Position numbers and translations under genes: made by a program
The notes under the pieces: generated by a model
Databases searched by the model: none
Told to the model about the DNA's origin: nothing
Seen by the model: only the letters and a program-made list of their open reading frames with translations
Assembly (NCBI GenBank): GCA_012931725.1
Contig: CM022949.1
Coordinates: 65,186,582-65,250,581 of the forward strand
Direction of reading: 5' to 3'
Origin: Litsea cubeba
Taxonomy: Eukaryota; Streptophyta; Magnoliopsida; Laurales; Lauraceae
DNA length: 64,000 nucleotides
Shown here: piece by piece, positions 56,639 through 64,000 of the stretch
How positions within the stretch are numbered: the first letter of the stretch is position 1
Layout: each line of letters opens with the position of its first letter

Positions 56639-56649
56639 AATGCCCCCTC
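56639..56649 (-). other. Tat-2 polypurine tract
   Basis: Its reverse complement reads GAGGGGGCATT next to the LTR, identical to Tat-1. Confidence 0.8.
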
Positions 56650-56854
56650 GAGGTACAGCGGCGAGTTGCTTAACTTTTGATGTGCCTCGAAGAGATTTTT
56701 TGAAGGAGAGCCTGCGACTTGACCAAGAGTCTTTGAGCAATCTTTCTTTTTGGTATTTGTAGCCTTTTGAGCTTCCAGGGGAATTTTATGGTAGTGAAAG
56801 GGATCACGTACCATCTTGAGGCAAAGTTTTGAAGATGACATCAGGGATGTGGAT

Positions 56855-57095
56855 TTGGGTTTTGACCTTGTGACCTAACAGGCTATATGTGGCAGGTTAG
56901 GGGGTTGGGTTTGGTTTTGATCGTGTGACCCAACAAGCTGTATGTGGAATGTTGGGGGATCAATTTTGGTTTTGATCTTGTGACCTAACAGGCTGTATGT
57001 GGCAAGTTAGGGGATCAGGTTTTGGTTTTTGGTTTTGGTCTTGTGACCTAACAGGCTGTATGTGGCAAGTTAGGGGACCAGGATTTGGTTTGATG
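56855..57095 (+). repeat. Four about 57-bp tandem repeats, Tat-2 copy
   Basis: Counterpart of 30945-31195 (GACCTAACAGGCTGTATGTG units). The remaining DNA from 56650 to 57395 shows no gene. Confidence 0.85.
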
Positions 57096-57394
57096 GAATG
57101 TCAATTTCAAGAATTTGGCTCAATTTGGTAGATGAGGCTGGATGGTTTGATTTTTGGAAGCTCATGGGGCTTGGAATTTTCTTTTGTATGGTCCAATCAA
57201 CTCAAAAGAGGCATGGAACCATTTTTGTATGCTCTTGGTAAGAGGGATTTCTCTTTGACTAAAAGCCCAAAATTTATTTCTTTTTTTTTTTTTTTTTGTG
57301 TGTGCCTAGGTGGTCAAACCTGGCTCATATGGGCTAACCCATGGGACCTTAAGCTTTTGAAATGGCTTAGATCTCATATGGTGTCATTTTTGTA

Positions 57395-57659
57395 AAGAAT
57401 ATCCAAAAATATCTCATTTGGATAGAGAATATCTAAGAATATCTTTACTTGGAGAGAATCTCTCATGATCCCTTTATTTTGGGATAGAATATCTCAAGAT
57501 ATCTTTCTTTTGGGAAAGAATCCGTCATAGATTTCTTTTTGGGAGAAAATCTCTCATTGATTTCTTTTTGGGAGAGAATCCCTCAAGATATCTTTCTTTT
57601 GGGAAAGAATCTTTCTAATCTCTTTCTTTTGGTAAGGTTACTAATTAGTAACACTTACC
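57395..57659 (+). promoter_or_regulatory. Upstream repeats and GTTACTAATTAGTAAC dyad of the Tat-2 antisense gene
   Basis: Repeats of GGGA(G/A)AGAATC with ATATCTTTCTTTT lead to the dyad at 57631-57659 (GGTAAG, GTTACTAATTAGTAAC, CTTACC), 35 bp before the TATA box. The arrangement is the same in Tat-1. Confidence 0.55.
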
Positions 57660-57693
57660 TCTTTCTTCTTTCCTTCTTTGGTTTGCTCTCTTC

Positions 57694-57701
57694 TATAAAA
57701 G
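57694..57701 (+). promoter_or_regulatory. TATA box of the Tat-2 antisense gene
   Basis: TATAAAAG, 129 bp upstream of ATG 57823. It follows the dyad and precedes a purine/pyrimidine-biased 5' UTR. Confidence 0.65.
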
Positions 57702-57822
57702 CAAGGAGGAGGTTGGATCTCTTGCTCTTATTACTTTCTTTTGCAATAATCTCAAGAGGGCTTCAAGACCAAGAGTTCTTCTTCTTCAAGATCTTCAAGA
57801 CTTTTCTTCTTCTTCTCCATCA

Positions 57823-60800
57823 ATGGCTTCAAGTAAGTTCTTCTTTTTCAAGAAAACTCCATTGTAGGAAAAAAAAAAGTTCTTTCTTTTTTTTTTGTTT
57901 CTTTCTTTTCTTTTCTTCTTTTTTTTTTCTTTTTCACGTGTTTGCCTCCTTTTTTTTTTTTTTACACGTTTTTTTTTTTTTGCTTTCTTTTCTTTTTTTT
58001 TTTTCATGTTTGTTTTTTTTTTTTTTGTGTGGGCCGTACGGACAGATCCGTACGGATCTGGCCATACGGCCACGTGGCCTGTGGGCCAGCCCCTTTTTTT
58101 TTTTTCTTTTTTTTTTCTTTCCCTCCCCTTTTTTTTTTGAGAGAGTTTCGTTTCTTTCTTTTTTTTTGTTTTCTTTCTCCTCCCTTTTTTTTTTAGAGAA
58201 AGTTTCTTTTCTTTTTTTTTTTTGCTCATCATGATAATGCATTTTTTTTTCGCAAATCTAGATGTTCATGCATGCCTTTAATTTGTAAATTAAATTTGTA
58301 GCATGATGTGATAGCATACCTGAAAGTTTTTGCAAATTTGGGAACTTGGAGCTCGCAGTGATGTTGAGCCCTTCCTGATTTTGCGGAGACTTTTAGGTTT
58401 CGAAAGTTTGGAGTTTCGGAGCTCGCAGCGATGTTGAGCCCATCTTCAAGCTTTCTATTTCTTTCGGGATAGTTCCTTTTCTTCGGAATTGCCCCGTCAT
58501 CATGTCAAAATTTCGCCAGATTTTTTTTTAGCGAGATTCTGTCATTTTGATGTTTGATCTTTTTCTTTTCCATCCTTTTCAGGTGGTTCCTCCAGAGCGA
58601 ACAAGGGTAAAGAGCCTGCTACAAGCGTACCTCGTCGATCTTCTAGATCTTCTAATCCGGCCGTTCAGCAGGCTTTCGAGAAGGTCCAGTATGTTGAGAG
58701 AAATCTGGAAGAGTGCGACTCCCTCAACAGAGATGAGATGAGGCAGCGACTGATCACTCTCAAGGGAGAGGAATTCTATAAGATCATGGTAAGCAGTCGT
58801 CCATGGGTGGTGGAAGATCAGAGCGTTTTGCCCAAGCCTACCTTCTTCTTTGGTGATGCAGTCCCTGATGACATGACATACCAGAGGAGATATTTTCAGT
58901 TTTCCTTCACAGCAGATGGTGAGAAGAAGACTGTTACTACCCGGTCGATGTTTGATCGCACCGTCTCGATTCTGAGCCTTGCCCCCACGTGCCCTAAGAG
59001 GGAAGATCCTCCAAGTTGGGTGAGAAGGACAAATGTAATCAAGACCGGGGTTTTTGTTGGCGGTTCTCCTGGATATACGGAGAGGTCGCCTGTTGATATG
59101 GACCTGTTGATGCCATCCAGCGGCTACCAGGGCTCTGATTATCCGTCGGTCGATTTGAGACCGGTGGGCCTTGGTATTTTCAGCGGTGACGGCAGCAATT
59201 GGATCAAGCCTTTCCGACTTCGAGGTCGTTTCAATGCTGACTCCGAGTGGAAGTCGTGGACTGATCGCGTCCTGCTGATTGGTGGCGCCGTTTTGAAGGA
59301 AGCCGGGATTTTTGATGCGGTCCGCGCCTTTAGGGAGACCGTGATCTTTTCCGACGAGGCCTTCATGGCTATGCTGGAGTCATTCCTCCCACAAACCAAT
59401 ACCTTCGTTGTGACGAATGGTGAGATTGGTTTTTCTTTGAAGGAGCTGAGCGCCATTACCGGATTGCCCATCCTCGGCAAACTTTATGAGGAGTTTATGC
59501 CGATTGACAGCGTCCTCGAGGGGCAGTCTGAGGAGTTCAGGCTTTTATACTTTCAGCTCGTCGCCTTCTATGATTTTTTGAAGGAGAAGGGGGGTTCGAA
59601 AGTTAGATCCAGCAGTTGGAAGAGTTTTTGCTCTTCATTCCCCAACTTTTTTTATAGTAGGGAGTCTTCTGATAGCGTGACCCAGGAAGCCGGAGCTCAG
59701 GATCCAAGTTCAAAGAAGATCTTGGCCATGCAAGAAGAGTTGAGAGATTTCTGTGCAAGTACAAACGCCATATGTCCTGACATTGCACTGCGGAGAGATC
59801 TCGCTGTTTACCTCACTTATTGGCTTGGTGAGGCTGTATTTGCTGGAGGAGATGGAACGCACATCAGGCCGCATTGTATTTTTCCGGCTTGTCAGATGGC
59901 GTTTGGAGAGCAGCTTGCTTTGGTGCCAGCTCTTTACTCCTACCTGTGTACCGAACTGCAGGCTGTTGCTTTTCTGGTTCGGCTTGGGCTTCCCATGAAT
60001 AGGGTATTTTCAGCCCATATCTTTTATTCGTGGTATGTGTACCACTGTCCTGGCTTCCATCGGCTGGGTGCTGCACAGGATGATGATCCTCTGATGATTC
60101 GACTGGCTAAGGGCAAAGCCGTGTCCGAATCACTTTTGTTTGCCCGCATGAGGATCCGACGGTTCAGGGACGTCGAGATGGGGCAATCTTCAGTAAAGCT
60201 TTCTCCGGAGTTGCGGAAGAAGGCTTTTGATTTTGGTGCCTCCCGAGACTCTACCAGGGCGGGGTCAGGAAGGCATTATTCCTTGACAAATGCAGAGAGA
60301 GAGTGGCTTTTCAGCATACGTGTCGGCACGATGGTGTACCGCAGACATCTTTTCGTCGACATCCAGCCGTATGTACCCTCTCGCTTTGCTTTGCAGCTTG
60401 GCTTTTCTCAAGGCGTTGTTGGAGCGCCTTCAAGCATGGTGAAGCGCTTTGGAGGCTTACAGGACGGGAGAAATGCATGGGCTTTCTATAGTGCTGAAGA
60501 CACTACAGCCATGATTTCTTATCATGTGTTGCTGACTTCCCGGACTGCCGGCTTTGCGAAGTGGTTCGCGGAGAGCTTCTCGGCATATCGGGGACTTTCC
60601 AGGAAGGAGCTTGATGTGAAGCTGGCATCTGGAAAGGGCCTTGGAAAGTCGGATGGCATCCGGCGAGAGGAAGTTTGGGCCTTCCTTTCTGGAGAGAAGC
60701 ACAAGATAGGCTTTCTCGGTGACCAGGGCGTCATCGGTTCTGAAGCTGTTCGAGAAATACCTGACGAGGCTTTGGAGCAGCTAGAACAGGAGGAAGCCGA

Positions 60801-62496
60801 ACTTGGCGCTTGGATGCAGGCGGCACAGAGGCAAGCTTCCGTGGAGTCTACTGGCAAGAGCAGACCATCCAGTGATGAGTCAAGTGGGAAACCTGACTCT
60901 GACAGCGGGGTAGGTTCTTCTAAGAAGCGAGCCCGCAGAGGTAAGAGGAGGAGGAGTCATCATAGTAGCAAGGGGCAGCATGAGGACTCTCCTAACTTGG
61001 AAGTTCCTCTTACTATCAATGAGGATGTGCCAGTGGATGCTGACGAGCCTCCGGAGAAGAGAAGCCGAGAAGAAGAGACCGTCGGTGAAGGTATGATTCT
61101 TCCTTTTTCTCTTTCCATTTCTTTTCATGGGATTTTTCCATGTTATGATTTGCTTCTTGTTTCTGCTTTTCTTCTCTTTTTTTTTAGCAGAGGAAGACTT
61201 GGCGATGCCTGAGGTCCCAACCGATGAGGTGGTGATGGATCCTGTTGAGGCACCTGAAGAAGAACCGAGGGACTCTGGAGTAAATCCAGAATCTCCAATT
61301 GGTACGACTTCTTTTGCTCTCTTTTTTTTGTTTGAGTTTGTGACTCGGTTTGCTAACACATTTTTTTTTTGTCAGCTGACTTGCCACAGGGTTCTGATGA
61401 CTTTGAACCATCGATGGACGCAAATGTTGATGATGCTTTCGATGAGTTCATGGAGGAAGAAAGTGTTCCGCCAGTCGTCGAAGAAGGTATTTTGTAGTTA
61501 TAACTCTGATAATGATTTTCAAACAGGGTCATATTCATACCTTTTTGTGTTTCCTTTGCAGGTTTTGAAGTGGCAGAGGAGGATCCGTCGCTTCCAGAGC
61601 AAGAGATGCCAGAGGTTGATCCAGAGGTAGAGATTCCTGGGACCAGCTCTGACAATATTGAGGAGATTCCTCGCGCTGAGATTCCTTCCCGAGCAGGAGC
61701 AGCTTCAACTGGAAAGAGTTCTTTTGTTACTCTTTCAACAGATGATGACATGAGCAGCCGACCAACGGAGTTGGGCGAATCTTCAGCTGGGCCATCTCTT
61801 CTTTTTGCGAAGAAGGTGGTGGTGCGAGTTCTAAGCTCTTGGATTGAGACTCTCTTTTCTGGGCACTTGGAAGTCGGATTTGGCATGATCCAGCATGTGC
61901 AGGAGATTCTCAGTGATGCTGAAGAGGCTGGTCTGGATGTCACAGGTGCCAGGGCGATCGTTGATAGGATCATTGCACTGGGTGACAAGTGGTTTGAGAC
62001 CGTGAGTTTGGCTGATGACCAGTTCTTCAAGGAGATGTTCCTGGACCCTGCTGATAAGGCTAAGTCTGACCTGGATGAGGCTACAGAAAGCAGGAAGCTG
62101 GCAGTCCGAAAGAGGAACTTAGAAGAGATAGCCATCATCAGGCTGACACATGACCTCAACATCCTTGACAGGGAGGTCGATGAGGCCAGGAAACGCCTTG
62201 AGCATTTGCAGGCACAAGTCGCTGCCAAGTGGACTGCCATAATAGAAGCTCGCGACAGGGAGAGTGCCCTGATTCACCAGGTTGCAGATGCCGAACGGGT
62301 TCTCAAAAGGAAGTCTGATGACGATGAACAATGGCAAACTGCTCGAGGTAAGCTTCCTGGTGTGAGAGAAGGGGTACAGCCCACTCCAGCATCTCATGGC
62401 AGGTTCCTGAAGAAGCGTGCCTTGGAATCCTTGACGGCTGAGGCTAAAAGTTTGCTTGGGGAGCTGAACTCTTGGCTGGAGACCATTTTTGATTGA
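57823..62496 (+). CDS. Antisense plant-mobile-domain (PMD-like) protein of Tat-2, five exons, intact
   Basis: Exons are 57823-57832, 58583-61090, 61191-61301, 61376-61486 and 61562-62496, giving 1224 codons. All introns are GT-AG and phase 1. Start: ATG 57823 gives MAS, then GTAAGT; exon 2 joins in frame and is open. Residues about 5-55 are basic and Ser-rich. Residues about 60-640 look like the plant mobile domain (aminotransferase-like) family: GEIGFSLKELSAITGLPILG, YSYLCTELQAVAFLVRLGLP and FVDIQPYVPSRFALQLGF. A Lys/Arg cluster follows near residue 780, then an acidic linker over exons 3, 4 and early 5. A long coiled coil lies near the C-terminus (NILDREVDEARKRLEHLQAQ). Related antisense ORFs are known in Tat elements such as Grande and Retand; their role is not established. 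The domain call is from memory of the family. Confidence 0.8.
58032..58083. repeat. CCGTACGG palindromes in intron 1, Tat-2 copy
   Basis: GGCCGTACGG and GATCCGTACGGATC, then GCCATACGGCC (third copy mutated), flanked by long T runs. Counterpart of 30126-30163. Confidence 0.8.
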
Positions 62497-62519
62497 GCTC
62501 CTGTATACAGAAACCATCC

Positions 62520-62735
62520 TTCCTTTTTTTTTTTTGGTACCACTTGTATTTTTTTGGTACTTATTTTTTTGTAGTGCTTGTGAACACTTTCTTTTTTTTG
62601 TTATCCCTACGCTCACTTGAATCTTTTTGTGATAAAAGTAATTGCTAAATGGGATGCTCTTTTTTTTTTTGTTATCCCTACGTTCACTTGAATCTTTTTG
62701 CGATAAAAGTAATTGCTAAATGGGATTTGATCAAA
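62520..62735 (-). repeat. About 65-bp tandem units downstream of the antisense gene, two copies
   Basis: Two GTTATCCCTACG(C/T)TCACTTG to TTGCTAAATGGGAT units, with T-rich tracts. Tat-1 has three. Confidence 0.75.
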
Positions 62736-62779
62736 AGGTTGTCATTTTGTGAAAATCTTTTGTCAAGTGATTGTTTTGG

Positions 62780-63115
62780 CATGAAAGCCAGGTTTTTTGT
62801 TTGTGGCATGGAAGCCAATTTTGGCATGAGAGCCAACTTTTCTTGTGGCATTGATAGCCGAGTTTTTTTTGTGTGGCATCTATAGCCAGTTTTGGTGGCA
62901 TTGATAGCCGGTTTGTTTTGTAGCATCTATAGCCGGTTTTTGGTGGCATTGATAGCCTGTTTTGTTTTGGTGGCATTGATAGCCGTTTTTTTTTTTGAAA
63001 TCCAAGTTTTTTTTGTTTGTGGCATTGATAGCCGGTTTTGTTTTTGGTGGCATTGATAGCCGGTTTTGATGGCATTTATAGCCGGTTTGTGGCATTTATA
63101 GCCGGTTTGGTTTTC
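62780..63115 (-). repeat. Internal CGGCTAT array of Tat-2
   Basis: About a dozen GGCAT(T/C)(T/G)ATAGCCG(G) units, the reverse of the Tat-1 array at 25036-25260, with more copies and more variation. Confidence 0.8.
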
Positions 63116-63119
63116 AAAA

Positions 63120-63660
63120 AAAATGCAAGTATCGACTAAAAGTCGCCTCCCTGCTGAATGTTCTTGCAAGTATCGATGGAATGTCGCATCCTTGCTCATT
63201 CGGTTGCGAGTATCGATGGAATGTCGCATCCTCGCGGATTTGGGTGCAAGTATCGATGGAATGTCGCATCCTTGCTTTTCAAAAATTTTGATTTTGCGGG
63301 TACTGACTTGATGTCGTTTCCCCATGATTTTTGAAATTTGTGGTTTTCTCGAACCTTTGGGTTATGGATATCAACTGAAATGTTGCGTCTCCACAGTTTT
63401 TTAGGTTTTTTCGAACCTTTGAAATTTGGGTTGTGGATATCAACTGAAATGTTGTGTTTCCACGGTTTTTTAGGTTTTTTCGAACCTTTGAAATTTGGGT
63501 TGTGGATATCAACTGAAATGTTGTGTTTCCACGGTTTTGGATTTTGCAAGTATCGACGAAATGTCGCTTCCCTGCGATTTTGGAAGTGTCGAACGTGGTT
63601 CGCTTGCTTCCGATTTGTGCGAGTATCGACTAAGTGTCGCTTCCTCGCGGTTTTTGAAAA
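63120..63660 (-). repeat. Degenerate tandem repeats with GCAAGTATCGA(T/C) core, Tat-2 copy
   Basis: Units of GCAAGTATCGATGGAATGTCGC and GGATATCAACTGAAATGTTG, about 45-65 bp apart. Counterpart of 24590-25030. Confidence 0.75.
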
Positions 63661-64000
63661 ACCATTTTTTTTTTGTTTAAAGACATGAGGGTCATAAATT
63701 TTGACCTAAAACCATTTTGGCGGTAAAAGGCAGGGTGGATTAAGGTGGAAATCCCTGAATCCGGATTTTGTTTCAGACCATGAATTTTGGGTTCAAGGGT
63801 TGAAAATTTTGGTCAAGTTAGGGAAAGGTTCCTAAACTTGGATATATATATATATATATTTTTTAACAATGAAACGATGAAAGTAAGCATTGTTTTAGAT
63901 TTCTAGAAATTTCAATATTTGACATGAAAATTCTAAAAAAGGGTGGGTTTAGCGAGCGTGTACCTGGAAACCGGTTTTGGCCGTACAGGCATTGCTCTTA
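63661..64000 (-). other. Tat-2 non-coding region between the repeats and pol
   Basis: It is similar to 24200-24560 in reverse. An AT microsatellite lies at 63842-63860. The window ends about 20-60 bp short of where pol would end. Confidence 0.7.

Larger units (their letters stand above)
45833..64000 (+). mobile_element. Copia-B2, inserted in Copia-C; 3' LTR interrupted by Tat-2
   Basis: Seen as 45833-54332: 5' LTR, primer site, leader, gag-pol and the first 791 bp of the 3' LTR, which Tat-2 then cuts. The remainder lies to the right of the window. The two LTRs share variants absent from the Copia-B1 LTR, so they are a pair. Coding frames are broken at several places. Confidence 0.9.
54333..64000 (-). 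mobile_element. Tat-2, second Tat element, reverse orientation, right part off-window
   Basis: Reading leftward: 3' LTR (56638-54333), polypurine tract, the antisense gene (on the plus strand here) and tandem repeats. At the right edge it has the stretch that follows pol in Tat-1. Pol and the 5' LTR are beyond the window. It is the same family as Tat-1 with many substitutions. Confidence 0.92.

Noticed and set aside
57823..62496. The PMD gene as an ordinary host gene
   Set aside because: It occupies the same internal position, orientation and exon plan in two Tat elements at different sites, so it belongs to the element.

Overview
This is nuclear DNA of a flowering plant, taken from a repeat-packed, gene-poor region. 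The evidence is wall-to-wall Ty1/copia and Tat-type Ty3/gypsy LTR retrotransposons, an initiator-Met-tRNA primer site in the copia elements, a Mutator-like DNA transposon with a 9-bp target duplication, and a plant-mobile-domain protein gene. I see no ordinary host gene, tRNA, rRNA or CRISPR array. The species cannot be named from the sequence.

Layout by nesting. (1) Copia-B1 occupies 1-657 and 34030-39916; its 5' LTR lies off the left edge. Its gag is split by a giant Tat-lineage element, Tat-1 (658-34029, 5-bp duplication CTGAC). (2) The 5' LTR region of Tat-1 is itself composite. It holds a complete SIRE-type copia element, Copia-A (1551-8938, duplication TTCTC), then a stray piece of Copia-B LTR (10614-11797), then a second, 5'-truncated Tat LTR (11798-13536). 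(3) The Tat-1 interior runs leader (13537-15140), gag-pro-pol (15141-24180, broken), a tandem-repeat zone (24240-25700), an antisense spliced gene (30262 down to 25735), more repeats, a polypurine tract and the 3' LTR (31409-34029). (4) 39917-43035 holds unassigned DNA and a 2.6-kb Mutator-like element (40416-43026). (5) Copia-C, an old truncated copia element (43036-45832), is cut by Copia-B2 (45833 onward). The 3' LTR of Copia-B2 is cut in turn by Tat-2, which lies in reverse orientation from 54333 to beyond the right edge.

The most notable content is the antisense gene of the Tat family. In both Tat copies, between pol and the 3' LTR and on the opposite strand, lies a five-exon gene with its own TATA box, a palindromic upstream site, four GT-AG introns all in phase 1, and exon lengths identical between copies (10, 2508, 111, 111 and 935 nt). 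It encodes a plant-mobile-domain (PMD-like) protein with an acidic linker and a C-terminal coiled coil. It is uninterrupted over 1224 codons in Tat-2. In Tat-1 a single CGA-to-TGA change breaks it, whereas the Tat-1 gag-pol carries about five frameshifts and at least two stops.

All four retroelement coding regions that can be judged on the sense strand are decayed, so none looks autonomous as read here. Several stops fit C-to-T change in plant-type methylation contexts (CAG to TAG). Positions of frame breaks were found by eye, by comparing reading frames and related copies within the window. Lineage names are from remembered family hallmarks, not from a search.
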